Assembly: GCF_009380215.1 (NCBI RefSeq)
Contig: NZ_WHUG01000005.1
Span: forward strand, 1 to 64,000
From: Rugamonas aquatica
GTDB lineage: Bacteria; Pseudomonadota; Gammaproteobacteria; Burkholderiales; Burkholderiaceae_D
Direction of reading: 5' to 3'
Length of the DNA stretch: 64,000 bases
Shown here: in pieces, positions 51,418-62,561 of the stretch
Position numbering within the stretch: position 1 is the first letter of the stretch
Layout of the letters: each line of letters begins with the position of its first letter
The notes under the pieces: model-generated
Seen by the model: the letters and a program-made list of their open reading frames with translations, nothing else
Database searches by the model: none
What the model was told of the DNA's origin: nothing
Translations under genes and position numbers: made by a program

Positions 51418-52068
51418 TCAGCTCCGGCGACGGGCCGCGATGCCGATGGCGCCCAGGCCAAGCGCCAGCATCAGCCAGGTCGATGGTTCCGGTATCGCGT
51501 TGACGGCATAGGTGATGTTGTCGATGCCGACGTTGTAGGCGCTGTCGTGCCATTCGATGCGGATGCCGCTGAGCGAAGTCCAGCTGCCGTCAAAACTGCT
51601 GGGCATATTGCCAGGCAGGCCGCCGACATTGCCGTCGTAGCTGAACAACACAGGGCCGCCGACCGCGGAAACCGTCAGATGGGTGCCGCGCATGTTGTTG
51701 GGATAGGAGCCAAGGTCGAAGTGGGTGACGGTGACGGCCATGCCGTTCAAGGGCAGCAGATCGATCTGCGCCGCCGAGTTGCCGTCGCCGCCGACCGCCC
51801 AGGCCACGCCGCGCAGCGTGTTGTAATCGCCATCCCACCAGCTCAAACTGGTGTCGTGCGCGCGCAGGGCCGAGTACTGCACATCCAGCACGCCCGGCAC
51901 GTCGCCGTAGGACTGCGCGATGCTGCCGTAGTTGGCGCAGCCGACGATGCTGCCGTTGCCATTGGCCGCGTCGCTGCACACGGGCGCCGGTGGATTGAAG
52001 TCGATCACACCCGCTTGCGCCAATGCGGCGGCGCCGCCCAGCGCCAGGGCCATCAGAGTCTTTTTCAT
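51418..52068 (-). CDS. PEP-CTERM exosortase-substrate protein
   Basis: 216 residues. Signal peptide (MKKTLMALALGGAAALAQA), a beta-rich body, then the sorting tail: PEP motif in AIPEPSTW, a hydrophobic helix (LMLALGLGAIGIA) and the basic end ARRRS. Such proteins are processed by an exosortase and often belong to the extracellular matrix. No exosortase gene lies in the window. GGAGAAAT precedes the ATG. The body has no known domain. Confidence 0.93.
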   Translation of the reverse strand: MKKTLMALALGGAAALAQAGVIDFNPPAPVCSDAANGNGSIVGCANYGSIAQSYGDVPGVLDVQYSALRAHDTSLSWWDGDYNTLRGVAWAVGGDGNSAAQIDLLPLNGMAVTVTHFDLGSYPNNMRGTHLTVSAVGGPVLFSYDGNVGGLPGNMPSSFDGSWTSLSGIRIEWHDSAYNVGIDNITYAVNAIPEPSTWLMLALGLGAIGIAARRRS

Positions 52069-52262
52069 ATTATTTCTCCGTTGTTGGTTGCGGCCAGAGT
52101 TAATATTGTTTCAGACCGCCCCGGGCATGTCTATTCGATATTTCTTTCCCCCGATGGCGAAGGCATAGCTTGCAACTAAGGAGCGTCCACGCAGATCAAC
52201 AGGGGCCAGCCATGGTATTCTGTCGCCCTTCGCCTATAACACTCGTTTCCGCATTCAAGCAC

Positions 52263-53752
<1,490 letters not shown>

Positions 53753-53810
53753 GTCACGCAGGCTGGCGGCGCGGCGTGCGCAAACCGATTACTGTTTTAC
53801 CGAGATAGCC

Positions 53811-54698
53811 ATGAACACGACTCCTTTCACCACGCCGCGCGACCTGTTGCGCTATGCCGTCACCCGCTTCAACACCGCCAAGCTGTTCTTCGGCCATGGC
53901 AGCGTCGAAGCCTTCGATGAAGCGGCCTACCTGATCCTGCACACGCTCAAGCTGCCGCTGGACCACCTGGACCCGTTCCTGGACGCCAAGCTGCTGCCGG
54001 AGGAAATCGCTGCGGTCATGGCTGTCATCGACCGCCGCACCAACGAGCGCGTGCCGGCCGCCTACATCACCAACGAAGCCTGGCTGGGCACCTACAGCTT
54101 CTACGTGGACGAGCGCACCATCGTGCCGCGCTCCTTCATCGCGGAACTGATCCCGCAGTACTTCGCGCCGTGGGTCAACGAGCCTGAAAACGTCAGCAAC
54201 GTGCTGGAACTGTGCACGGGCTCCGGCTGCCTGGCCATCATGCTGGCCGACGCCTTCCCGGACGCTCATGTAGATGCAGTCGATATCTCGGCCGACGCGC
54301 TGGAAGTGGCGAAGAAAAACGTCGCCACCTACAAGCTGGAAGACCGCCTGACGCTGATCCAGTCCGACCTGTACGCCAATGTGCCGGACAAGAAGTACGA
54401 CCTTATCATCACCAACCCGCCGTACGTGAACTCGTCGTCGATGAGCAAGCTGCCGATGGAATACCGCGCCGAGCCTGAACTGGCGCTCGATGGCGGCAAG
54501 GACGGCATGGACCTGGTGCGCAAGATCGTCGCCGGCGCCGCCGAGCGCCTGACCGACGACGGCATCCTGATCGTCGAAATCGGCAATGAACGCGAGTTCG
54601 CCGAAGCGGCCTTCGGTGAACTGGGCCTGACCTGGCTCACCACCAGCAACGGCGACGACATGGTATTCCTACTGACCGCAGACCAGCTTAAACTCTAA
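53811..54698 (+). CDS. prmB: Ribosomal protein L3 N5-glutamine methyltransferase
   Basis: 295 residues. The S-adenosylmethionine site reads VLELCTGSGCLAIMLADAFPDAHVDAVDIS and the glutamine-recognition motif is NPPYVNSSSMSKLP; that extended form is typical for PrmB rather than PrmC. It methylates a glutamine of ribosomal protein L3. GAGA lies before the ATG. It follows dapE, with which it is probably cotranscribed. A repeat element lies 11 bases after its stop. Confidence 0.93.
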   Translation: MNTTPFTTPRDLLRYAVTRFNTAKLFFGHGSVEAFDEAAYLILHTLKLPLDHLDPFLDAKLLPEEIAAVMAVIDRRTNERVPAAYITNEAWLGTYSFYVDERTIVPRSFIAELIPQYFAPWVNEPENVSNVLELCTGSGCLAIMLADAFPDAHVDAVDISADALEVAKKNVATYKLEDRLTLIQSDLYANVPDKKYDLIITNPPYVNSSSMSKLPMEYRAEPELALDGGKDGMDLVRKIVAGAAERLTDDGILIVEIGNEREFAEAAFGELGLTWLTTSNGDDMVFLLTADQLKL

Positions 54699-54709
54699 AA
54701 AAAACCGCG

Positions 54710-54769
54710 TCATTCCCGCGCAAGCGGGAATCCATGCTGACTATGGATCCCCGCTTGCGCGGGGACGAC
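54710..54769. repeat. Dispersed palindromic repeat, second copy
   Basis: 60 bp with the same plan as 301-369: TTCCCGC...GCGGGAA, ATCCATGCTGA...TATGGAT, and CCCCGC...GCGGGG arms. It is nine bases shorter in the middle and lies between prmB and the ABC-F gene. It may act as a transcript 3' hairpin for prmB. Confidence 0.9.
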
Positions 54770-54785
54770 GGCACGAAAGATTCCA

Positions 54786-56786
54786 ATGATTCGCTTTATT
54801 CAAGTAAGCCTGATGCGCGGTATTAAGCCGCTGCTGGAACAGGTCGATGTCACCCTCAACCCCGGCGACAAGATTGGCCTGATCGGCGCCAACGGCGCCG
54901 GCAAATCCAGCCTGTTCGCGATGATGCGCGGCGAGCTGCACCCGGACCAGGGCGAGATCGATTTCCCGGCCAAATGGCGTGTCGCTTACGTGGCGCAGGA
55001 AACCCCTCCGCTGGACCGCGCGGCACTCGACTACGCCATCGACGGCGACGTCACCCTGCGCAAGCTGGAGGCCGAACTGGCCCGCCTTGAATCGGAGCCT
55101 GAATCGTCCGAAAACGGCATCGCCATCGGCGAGATCTACAGCGCGCTGGCCGACGCCGACGCCTACACCGTGCAGTCGCGCGGCGAACAGCTGCTGCTCG
55201 GCCTGGGCTTCTCGATCGACCAGATGCAGCAACCGGTGGCCAGCTTCTCCGGCGGCTGGCGTATGCGCCTGAATCTGGCGCAGGCGCTGATGTGCCCTTC
55301 CGACCTGCTGCTGCTTGATGAACCAACCAATCACCTGGATCTGGACGCGATCATCTGGCTGGAGGACTGGCTCAAACGCTACGCCGGCACGCTGCTCATC
55401 ATCTCCCACGATCGCGACTTCCTCGATGAAGTGGTCAACGTGGTGGTGCATATCGACGAGCGCAAACTGAAACGCTACTCGGGCAACTACTCGTCCTTCG
55501 AACGTCAGCGCGCAGCGCAGATGATCCTGGCCGCCGGCGCGCTGGAAAAGCAGCAGCGCAAGCGCGCCCACCTGGAATCCTTCGTCAACCGCTTCAAGGC
55601 GCAGGCCTCCAAGGCCCGCCAGGCACAGAGCCGCATGAAGGCGCTGGCCAAGATGGAAGAACTGGCGCCGCTGCGCGCCGCCGCCGAATTCTCGTTCGAA
55701 TTCCGCGAACCGCTCAGCGCCCCGAACCCGCTGCTGGTGATGGAAGACGTCGACGCAGGCTACAAGATCGAAGACGAAAAAACCGGCGAGATCACGCACA
55801 AGACCATCGTCAACAACATCAAGTTCTCGCTGCAGATCGGCCAGCGTATCGGCCTGCTGGGTGTGAACGGCGCCGGTAAATCGACGCTGATCAAGACCAT
55901 CGCCGGCGAGCTGTCGCCGCTGACCGGCGACGCAACCATGGGCAAGGGCCTGAACATCGGCTACTTCGCCCAGCACCAGGTGGAGATGCTGCGCCACGAC
56001 GAATCGCCGCTGTGGCACCTGGCGAAGATCGCGCCGACCGTGCGTGAGCAGGAGCTGCGCAACTTCCTGGGCGGCTTCAACTTCCCGGGCACGATGGTGA
56101 CCAGTTCGATCGCGCCGTTCTCCGGCGGCGAGAAGGCTCGCCTGGCGCTGGCACTGATCGTCTGGCAGCGCCCTAACCTGCTGCTGCTCGATGAACCGAC
56201 CAATCACCTGGATCTGGAAACCCGCGAGGCACTGACCGAAGCGCTGGCGCAGTTCGAAGGCACGCTGGTGGTCGTATCCCACGATCGCCACCTGCTGCGC
56301 GCCACCACCGACCAGTTCATCATCGTCGCCGACGGCAAGCTGCAACCGTTCGACGGCGATCTGGATGACTACAAGGACTGGCTGCTGCAAACCAAAATGG
56401 GCAAAGGCACCGACGTGCTGCCGGCCGCCGGCAAGGCTAACAAGACCGATTTCCCGGTCGCCTCGCCGGTCGCGCCGCCGCCTACTGCGGCGCCTGCGGT
56501 CAACACCAAGGAACAGAAGCGCAAGGAAGCCGAAGACCGCCAGCGCCTGGCCACGCTGCGCAAGCCGCTGGAGCAGAAGATCAAGCGCCTGGACGACCAG
56601 ATCGCCAAGCGCAGCGCGCAGAAAGCCGATGTGGATGCGGCCCTGGGCGAATCGTCGATCTACGACGCGGCCAACAAGGCCAAGCTGAAACAGCTGCTGG
56701 CCGATCAATCCTTCTTCACCAAGGACCTCGGCCAGCTGGAAGCGGAGTGGCTGGAGCTGCAGGAGCAGCTCGAAGCCCTCGCCTAA
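54786..56786 (+). CDS. ABC-F ATPase, YheS-like
   Basis: 666 residues, soluble, with two ATPase domains: Walker A GANGAGKSS and GVNGAGKST, signatures SFSGGWRMRL and PFSGGEKARLAL, and two copies of LLLLDEPTNHLDL. The linker has the ABC-F interdomain helix region (AHLESFVNRFKAQASKARQAQSRMKAL). The C-terminus has a charged coiled coil (about 580-666), as in YheS and Uup. ABC-F proteins act on ribosomes to relieve stalls. Its end overlaps the convergent CheW gene by four bases (56783-56786). Confidence 0.95.
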   Translation: MIRFIQVSLMRGIKPLLEQVDVTLNPGDKIGLIGANGAGKSSLFAMMRGELHPDQGEIDFPAKWRVAYVAQETPPLDRAALDYAIDGDVTLRKLEAELARLESEPESSENGIAIGEIYSALADADAYTVQSRGEQLLLGLGFSIDQMQQPVASFSGGWRMRLNLAQALMCPSDLLLLDEPTNHLDLDAIIWLEDWLKRYAGTLLIISHDRDFLDEVVNVVVHIDERKLKRYSGNYSSFERQRAAQMILAAGALEKQQRKRAHLESFVNRFKAQASKARQAQSRMKALAKMEELAPLRAAAEFSFEFREPLSAPNPLLVMEDVDAGYKIEDEKTGEITHKTIVNNIKFSLQIGQRIGLLGVNGAGKSTLIKTIAGELSPLTGDATMGKGLNIGYFAQHQVEMLRHDESPLWHLAKIAPTVREQELRNFLGGFNFPGTMVTSSIAPFSGGEKARLALALIVWQRPNLLLLDEPTNHLDLETREALTEALAQFEGTLVVVSHDRHLLRATTDQFIIVADGKLQPFDGDLDDYKDWLLQTKMGKGTDVLPAAGKANKTDFPVASPVAPPPTAAPAVNTKEQKRKEAEDRQRLATLRKPLEQKIKRLDDQIAKRSAQKADVDAALGESSIYDAANKAKLKQLLADQSFFTKDLGQLEAEWLELQEQLEALA

Positions 56787-57277
56787 GCGGCCTGGCGGGC
56801 GCCGACCTGAACTTTTTGGATCGACATCAGCTTATCGATGTCGACCACGATCAGGCGGCGCCCGTCCGCTTCACCGATGCCCACCAGGTAGTCCACCGCG
56901 CTGGCGCCCGGTATCGGCTTAATCTGTCCCAGCGACAGCGGGACGATATCCGTCACCCCATCCACCACCATCCCCATCACGCAGCTCGACAGCTTGAGGA
57001 TGATTACGTCCGTCAGCGGGTCGTGCTCCGGCGGGCGTGGCCCGAAGGCGATGCGCATGTCGACGATGGGCATGATGACGCCGCGCGACACGGCCACCCC
57101 GGCCACGATCTCCCCCTCCGATGAAAAGCGCTCCAGCGCCTTCAAGGGCCGCAGCTCTTGCACCTTGGTGAAATCCAGCGCGTAATCGAGACCGCCCAGC
57201 CGGAACACCAGATACTGGCTGGAGGCGACGACGGCGGTTTGGTCGGCGCTGGCGGATTGCGTAGTCAATGAAGGCAT
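56783..57277 (-). CDS. CheW-domain chemotaxis coupling protein
   Basis: 164 residues. Nearly the whole chain is one CheW domain: QYLVFRLGGLDYALDFTKVQELRPL, VVSRG-like VAVSRGVIMPIVDMRIAFG, VVDGVTDIVPLSLGQIKP and LVGIGEADGRRLIVVDIDKL. AAAGGATC precedes the ATG. It links receptors to the CheA kinase at the inner membrane. No other chemotaxis gene is nearby, so it is an orphan coupling protein. Confidence 0.94.
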   Translation of the reverse strand: MPSLTTQSASADQTAVVASSQYLVFRLGGLDYALDFTKVQELRPLKALERFSSEGEIVAGVAVSRGVIMPIVDMRIAFGPRPPEHDPLTDVIILKLSSCVMGMVVDGVTDIVPLSLGQIKPIPGASAVDYLVGIGEADGRRLIVVDIDKLMSIQKVQVGARQAA

Positions 57278-57391
57278 GATGATCCTTTCGTCCGGGACGT
57301 GCGGTAACAGGCATGTGCCATCCTACCTTTGCGTCCCCAAGCGGTCGTTGAGCAACGTCAACATTCGCCGGGCTCGCGGTTGCTGGTTTGC

Positions 57392-57397
57392 TACAAT
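57392..57397 (+). promoter_or_regulatory. -10-like TACAAT, 6 nt before the start codon
   Basis: TACAAT ends six bases before ATG 57404 with no ribosome-binding site between them, so a leaderless transcript is predicted. The -35 region is weak. Confidence 0.4.
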
Positions 57398-57403
57398 GAA
57401 TCC

Positions 57404-58477
57404 ATGACTACAGAACTCCCTCTCAGCGGCATCCGCGTGCTGGACCTGACGCGATTGCTGCCCGGCCCCGTCGCCACCATGCACCTTGCGGACATGGGCG
57501 CGGAAGTGATCAAGATCGAAGACCCCGGTCCCGGCGACTACGCGCGCGCCATGGGGCCGGTGCGCAATGAGGTGTCGCAGTTCTTCGTCGCCGTCAATCG
57601 CGGCAAGCGGATGATGCGCCTGGACCTGAAGGACGCCGCGCACCGCGAGCAGCTGCTGGCGATGGTGGAGACGGCCGACGTGCTGGTCGAAAGCTTCCGT
57701 CCCGGCGTGATGGAGAAGCTGGGCCTGGGCTGGCACACGCTGCGCGAGCGTAATCCCAAGCTGGTGATGTGCGCGATCTCAGGCTACGGCCAGCACGGCC
57801 CCTACGCGCTGCTGGCCGGGCATGACATCAACTACATCGGCTATGCCGGCATGCTGGACCAGAACGCCGGCGCCGGCGGCGTGCCGGCGCTGCCCAACCT
57901 GCAAGTGGGCGATCTGCTGGGCGGTGCGCAGTCGGCACTGCAGGGCATACTGGCGGCGCTGGTCGCGGTCAAGATGGGCGGCGCCGGGCGCATGGTCGAT
58001 GTCTCGATGACGGCCGCCGTCATGGCGCATAACATCATGCCGCTGGTGGGCGTCAACAACGGAGCGCCCGCCGCGCCGGGCCGCGATCTGCTGACCGGCG
58101 GCGTCCCCTGCTACAACGTCTACCGCACGACCGACGGCCGCTACATGGCGGTCGGCGCGCTGGAGCTCAAGTTCTGGCAGGGTTGCTGCGATGTGCTGCA
58201 ACGGCCGGACCTGAAGCCCCGCCACTGGCAGCTGGGCCAGCAGGTCGGCGGCGAAGACGCGATGGCGCTCAAGGCGGAACTGGATGCGGTGTTCGCCACG
58301 CGCACGCTGGCGCAGTGGACGGAGGCTTTCGCCAACACCGACTGCTGCGTCACGCCCGTTCTGCGCACCGAGGAAGCCTTGCAACACCCGCTGTTCCGCG
58401 ACATCGTCAGCCGCCGCCTGCACGATACCGAAGGCGAGTCGTGGGCCGTGGCGCAGCCGGTCAGGTTTGCGCCGTGA
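57404..58477 (+). CDS. CaiB/BaiF-family (class III) CoA-transferase
   Basis: 357 residues from MTTELPLSGIRVLDLTRLLPGPVATMHLADMGAEVIKIEDP, the classic N-terminus. The catalytic aspartate is the usual position in GHDINYIGYAGML. Such enzymes move CoA between carboxylic acids; alpha-methylacyl-CoA racemase is a related possibility and fits the length and the GGVPCYNVYRTTDGRYMAVGALE block. Its stop overlaps the start of the next gene (GTGA, 58474-58477). Substrate unknown. Confidence 0.9.
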   Translation: MTTELPLSGIRVLDLTRLLPGPVATMHLADMGAEVIKIEDPGPGDYARAMGPVRNEVSQFFVAVNRGKRMMRLDLKDAAHREQLLAMVETADVLVESFRPGVMEKLGLGWHTLRERNPKLVMCAISGYGQHGPYALLAGHDINYIGYAGMLDQNAGAGGVPALPNLQVGDLLGGAQSALQGILAALVAVKMGGAGRMVDVSMTAAVMAHNIMPLVGVNNGAPAAPGRDLLTGGVPCYNVYRTTDGRYMAVGALELKFWQGCCDVLQRPDLKPRHWQLGQQVGGEDAMALKAELDAVFATRTLAQWTEAFANTDCCVTPVLRTEEALQHPLFRDIVSRRLHDTEGESWAVAQPVRFAP

Positions 58478-58863
58478 TCGATCCGAATGAAGTGGAGTTC
58501 ACCGCGATCCGCGCGCAGGGGCCGGGCGGGCAGAACGTCAACAAGGTTTCAAGCGCTGTGCATCTGCGCTTCGACATCGTCGGTTCATCGCTGCCGGAGC
58601 ATATCAAGGAACGCCTGCTGGCCATGCGCGACCAGCGCATCACCAAGGATGGCGTGGTGGTGCTGAAGGCGCAGCAGTCGCGTAGCCAGGAGGCCAACAA
58701 GGAAGAAGCCTTGCGCCGCCTGCAGGAGCTGGTCGACAGCGTGGCCGTTCTGCCCGCCGCGCGCCGCCCTACCCGGCCCACACGCAGCTCCCAGCGCAAG
58801 CGGCTGGACGGCAAGAGCAAGGACGGCGAACGCAAACAGCTGCGCGGCAAAGTCAGTCTGTAA
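58474..58863 (+). CDS. arfB: Alternative ribosome-rescue factor ArfB (peptidyl-tRNA hydrolase)
   Basis: 129 residues from a GTG that overlaps the preceding stop codon. The catalytic GGQ is at 18-20 (AQGPGGQNVNKVSSAVHLRFD), as in class I release factors, and the C-terminus is a long basic tail (QRKRLDGKSKDGERKQLRGK) that inserts into the empty mRNA channel. It frees ribosomes stuck on mRNAs without a stop codon. Coupling to a CoA-transferase is probably only positional. The 3' end overlaps the convergent TauE gene by 11 bases. Confidence 0.95.
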   Translation: MIDPNEVEFTAIRAQGPGGQNVNKVSSAVHLRFDIVGSSLPEHIKERLLAMRDQRITKDGVVVLKAQQSRSQEANKEEALRRLQELVDSVAVLPAARRPTRPTRSSQRKRLDGKSKDGERKQLRGKVSL

Positions 58864-59608
58864 AGGCCCGCAGGCACTGGTGCGCGCCCAACGCCAGCAG
58901 GCTGGCGAAGAAGCAGCGCCGGAACAACGCAGGCGCCATGCGCTCGCGCAGCCACTGCCCCAGCAGCATCCCACCCGCAGCCGGCAGCAGCGCCAGGCAC
59001 GAGGCGCCCGCAGCAGCCGCATGCCACGCTCCCTGATACGCCAGCATGACCGCCAGCGCCAGCGTCGACACGGTGAAGGCCAGCCCCATCGCCTGCACCA
59101 GATCGTCCTTCTCCAGCGCCAGCGCTTGCAGGTAAGGCGCCGCCGGCATGACGAAGACACCGGTAACGCCGGCCAGCGCGCCGGTGACGACGCCCGCCAG
59201 CGGCCCAAGCCAGCGTTCGGAGCGCGGCGCAACCTGCCAGCGCCAGCCGGCCAGGCCCAGCGCGCCGTAGGCCAGCAACGCCAGTCCCAGCACCGCCCCG
59301 CTCCACGCGGCGCCGCCCCTTGCGCCATTCCCGGCGCCGACCAGCACCGCCGCCAGCGCAGTGCCGACGCACACCGCCAGCAGCATGGGCCGCAGGCGCC
59401 GCCACAGCGGGTACAGCGCCGGCCCGGCCGCCAGCTGCCAAACATTCGTCACAGACGAAGGCACGATCAACAGCGCGGCAGCCTCCAGCGGTGGCATCTT
59501 CAACGTCAACAGCGCCACCGCCACCGTCGGCAAACCCATGCCCGTTACGCCTTTAACCATCCCGGCAAGCACAAACACCAGCGCAATAAAAATGTAAGAA
59601 GTATCCAT
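58853..59608 (-). CDS. TauE/SafE-family membrane permease
   Basis: 251 residues with about eight membrane helices. The opening FIALVFVLAGMVKGVTGMGLPTVAVALL and a matching motif in the second half (GPLAGVVTGALAGVTGVFVMPAAPYLQAL) mark TauE/SafE proteins, which export sulfite, sulfoacetate or related anions. An ATG three codons upstream (59617) is an alternative. Divergent from a LysR gene, its likely regulator. Substrate unknown. Confidence 0.9.
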   Translation of the reverse strand: MDTSYIFIALVFVLAGMVKGVTGMGLPTVAVALLTLKMPPLEAAALLIVPSSVTNVWQLAAGPALYPLWRRLRPMLLAVCVGTALAAVLVGAGNGARGGAAWSGAVLGLALLAYGALGLAGWRWQVAPRSERWLGPLAGVVTGALAGVTGVFVMPAAPYLQALALEKDDLVQAMGLAFTVSTLALAVMLAYQGAWHAAAAGASCLALLPAAGGMLLGQWLRERMAPALFRRCFFASLLALGAHQCLRAFTD

Positions 59609-59691
59609 GAGCGCCATTGTGGCGCAGCACATGGCGCCTGAAAATCTGGAATATACTCAGTCAGACTTCGTCAATTCCATAGGCAGAAACC

Positions 59692-60588
59692 ATGCGCTTC
59701 GACCTTACCGATCTCAAGCTGTTCGTCCACATCGCCGAAAGCGGCAGCATCACGGCAGGAGCGCAACTGGCGCATCTGGCGCTGCCTTCCGCCAGCGCCC
59801 GCATACGCGGCATGGAGCAAGCCCTGGACGTGCCGCTGCTACAGCGCGGCCGGCGCGGCGCCGAGCCCACCGAAGCCGGCCGCGCCCTGCTGCACCATGC
59901 GCGCCTCATCGCCCGCCAGGTGAACGACATGCAGGCCGACCTGGCCGAATTCGCCTCCGGCCTCAAAGGCCGCATCCGGCTGCTGTGCAATACCTCGGCC
60001 ATGACCGAGTTCCTGCCGGACGCGCTGGCCGCCTTCCTCGCCGCGCATCCGCAACTGGGCATCGATCTTGAAGAACGCCTCAGCCGCGACATCGTGCAGG
60101 CCGTGGCCGAAGGCGCAGCCGACATCGGCATCGTCAGCGACGCGGCAAATGCTGAGGCGCTGCAAACCTTCGCCTTCCGCGACGACCGGCTCGCTCTGGT
60201 GATGGCGCGCAGCCATCCGCTGGCGCGGCAGTACCGCAGGCGCAGCAGCATCCGCTACGCCGACGCCCTGGCCCACGACTTCATCGGCCTGGCCGGCGAC
60301 AGCGCCTTCCAGCAGTACGCGGCGGGACAGGCATCGCGACTGGGATTGCACATGCACTGCAAGATCCGCCTGCGCAGCTTCGAAGCGGTATGCCGCATGG
60401 CGGCCAGCGGCGCCGGGCTGGCGCTGATGCCGGAAACCGCGGCCCGCCGCAGCGCCGACGCCAACCGTCTGCTGGTGCTGAAATTAAGCGATGAATGGGC
60501 CGACCGAAAACTGCTGATCTGCGTGCGCGACCTGGATGCGCTGCCGCGCCATGCGCGCGAACTGGTGGCGACGCTGCGGCGGGATTAA
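59692..60588 (+). CDS. LysR-family transcriptional regulator
   Basis: 298 residues. N-terminal helix-turn-helix MRFDLTDLKLFVHIAESGSITAGAQLAHLALPSASARIRGME, then a substrate-binding domain. A TATACT (59652-59657) lies upstream as a possible -10. It is divergent from the TauE/SafE permease and probably regulates it. Its stop shares TTAA (60585-60588) with the convergent FapA-family gene. Confidence 0.92.
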   Translation: MRFDLTDLKLFVHIAESGSITAGAQLAHLALPSASARIRGMEQALDVPLLQRGRRGAEPTEAGRALLHHARLIARQVNDMQADLAEFASGLKGRIRLLCNTSAMTEFLPDALAAFLAAHPQLGIDLEERLSRDIVQAVAEGAADIGIVSDAANAEALQTFAFRDDRLALVMARSHPLARQYRRRSSIRYADALAHDFIGLAGDSAFQQYAAGQASRLGLHMHCKIRLRSFEAVCRMAASGAGLALMPETAARRSADANRLLVLKLSDEWADRKLLICVRDLDALPRHARELVATLRRD

Positions 60589-62450
60589 TCCGTCTCCGGC
60601 GCCCAGGCGACAGGCCCGGTGGCGCCGGAATAGATAGTGACCATACCGGCGGCCGTGGTGCGCACCTTGGCCTTGACCTCCTTGGCCGGACGGTCGTAAG
60701 CCGGCGGGCCGTCCGGCACGAAGGTCATGGTCCGCAGCAGCACGTCGCCGGTCAGCATCTGCACCATGCAGCGTGAACCGCGCATGACGGCCAGCTTCTG
60801 GCGCTGCACCTGGTTGACCTCTTCCTGCGCCTGCTCCTGCTGCACCTGCGCCGCCTTCATCGCCAGCGAAATTTTCGCCACCGCCTTCAGCGAAGGCCCC
60901 ACCGCCGCCGCCATCTTGTGGAACAGAGGCTCCTGCTCGGGCGTCAGCATCACCTCGCGCTTGCGCACGCGGGTGGCCAGCGTCAGGTAGTTGCGCACCT
61001 CGGTCTGGCCGGTGATCGCATCGATTTCCGCCTTTCGCAGATTGGCCTCGTGCGCCGCGTGCTGCACCTTGGGTTGCAACTCCGCGATCTTCTTCTCGAA
61101 CTTGGAGGTGTCCGGCACCAGCGTGTAAAGCAGCATCTCGTTCTGCTTGCGCGGCCCTGCACTGGTGATCTCGATCTTGCGCGCGGCAATGGCGCAACCC
61201 TCCGCCACCTTGATGACGACTTCCTCCGCCATGATCTCGCAGTTGCTAGCCTCGCCGATCACCACCCGCGTGCCGGAGATGATGCAGCTCTCCGCGCGCG
61301 CCAGCGTCACCTCGCCTCGTTTCGTTTGCAGCACCGCGCCCGACGCCACGCCCTGCACGCGTATGCCGCCGTCGGCATTGGTGGCGGTGCCGCCCATCAG
61401 ATTGCGGCTCAGGACAATGTCGCCGCCGCGCGAATTGATGATGCCGAACACGTCGCCGTGGATGGTGATATTACCGCCATCGACCGAGCGCTGCTCCTGC
61501 ACGTCGCCGAATTCCTCGTACTCGCCGGTCAGCTGAAGATTGCCGGTGGTGCGTGCGCTGACGCCCTCGCGGCTGATGATCTTGGGGCCGATCGACAGCC
61601 GCTTGGTGGCCGGGTCCACGCTGAGGAAGCCCTCCACCGCCGACACCAGGAACTCGCCGTCGCGCAGGTTCTCGATCACCGTGCCCTCGCCGGCCACGCT
61701 GCTCAATTCGATGTCCTTGGGCGCGGGCGGCTCCAGCACGATGCCCGACAGTTCGAAGCCACGCACACCCGGCGTACGCGGCACCTTGCGCAGCAGCTTG
61801 ACGTTGGGCTTCACCTGCGGGAAGCGGTTCTGGAAGGCCTGCAAATCGAGCTTGCCATCCGATTTTTCACGCGGCGCATTGCTGCGGTGGATATCCGCCG
61901 ACACTTCCACGATGGTAGCGTCGCGGCCCGGCGTGGCGTTGAGACGGCGCGCGACGATGATGCGCGCCAGCCGTCCGTTGGTGATGACGTCGCGCACGGC
62001 CGGGGCGTCGATGCCGAAGCGTATGCCCTTGACCCACATGTCGGAGACGAATTCGTCGAAGTTCAGGCGCGCCGGTTGCAGCGGCATATCCGGCACCTCG
62101 AAGAACACCGGCTCGAAATAGTACTCGGCCTCGCCGTTGATGATCTTGACGGACTTGTACAGCGCGCGGCGCGGCGGATGGAAAGGCTCGATGCTGTCGG
62201 CGAAGCGCACCAGCGGCTTGCTGGTCAGGCTGGGCGGCAGGTCGGGGCCGCAATTGTAGAGCAGCTTGATGAAGATCGCGTAATCGAGGTTGGCGAAATA
62301 GGCGCTGCCGAGGAAGATCTGGCTGACCGCCGCCAGGCAGGACACGGCCGTAGCCTCCGCCGCAAAATAGACGCCGTCGGCGCGCTTGACGATCGCTGAT
62401 GGCAGATCGTTTTCCGCGCTTGGTTCCATCGCCGTCGCGTCATCTGACAC
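60585..62450 (-). CDS. FapA/DUF342-family protein, first of a tandem pair
   Basis: 621 residues if it starts at the GTG 62450, which has GGGGA six bases upstream; a GTG at 62504 and an ATG at 62429 are alternatives. An N-terminal DUF342 alpha/beta domain is followed by a beta-helix made of repeats such as GGNITIHGDVFGIINSRGGDIVLSRNLMGG and a C-terminal coiled-coil region (about 430-560). Family members include Vibrio FapA, which localises flagellar and glucose signals at the pole. Its full-length paralog lies directly upstream. Function here unknown. Confidence 0.85.
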   Translation of the reverse strand: MSDDATAMEPSAENDLPSAIVKRADGVYFAAEATAVSCLAAVSQIFLGSAYFANLDYAIFIKLLYNCGPDLPPSLTSKPLVRFADSIEPFHPPRRALYKSVKIINGEAEYYFEPVFFEVPDMPLQPARLNFDEFVSDMWVKGIRFGIDAPAVRDVITNGRLARIIVARRLNATPGRDATIVEVSADIHRSNAPREKSDGKLDLQAFQNRFPQVKPNVKLLRKVPRTPGVRGFELSGIVLEPPAPKDIELSSVAGEGTVIENLRDGEFLVSAVEGFLSVDPATKRLSIGPKIISREGVSARTTGNLQLTGEYEEFGDVQEQRSVDGGNITIHGDVFGIINSRGGDIVLSRNLMGGTATNADGGIRVQGVASGAVLQTKRGEVTLARAESCIISGTRVVIGEASNCEIMAEEVVIKVAEGCAIAARKIEITSAGPRKQNEMLLYTLVPDTSKFEKKIAELQPKVQHAAHEANLRKAEIDAITGQTEVRNYLTLATRVRKREVMLTPEQEPLFHKMAAAVGPSLKAVAKISLAMKAAQVQQEQAQEEVNQVQRQKLAVMRGSRCMVQMLTGDVLLRTMTFVPDGPPAYDRPAKEVKAKVRTTAAGMVTIYSGATGPVAWAPETD

Positions 62451-62561
62451 AGTAATCCCCAGGAAGATGTACGTCGAAGCGCCGCCGCAGCGGCACTTCT
62501 TCACTTTTTTAATGTTATTTCTAGATTAGCATGAACCGCAGGCCTTGTGCGCGCACCATGG

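Noticed and set aside
54741..56708. 655-residue leftward open frame opposite the ABC-F gene
   Set aside because: Antisense shadow; the ABC-F gene has complete duplicated ATPase motifs.
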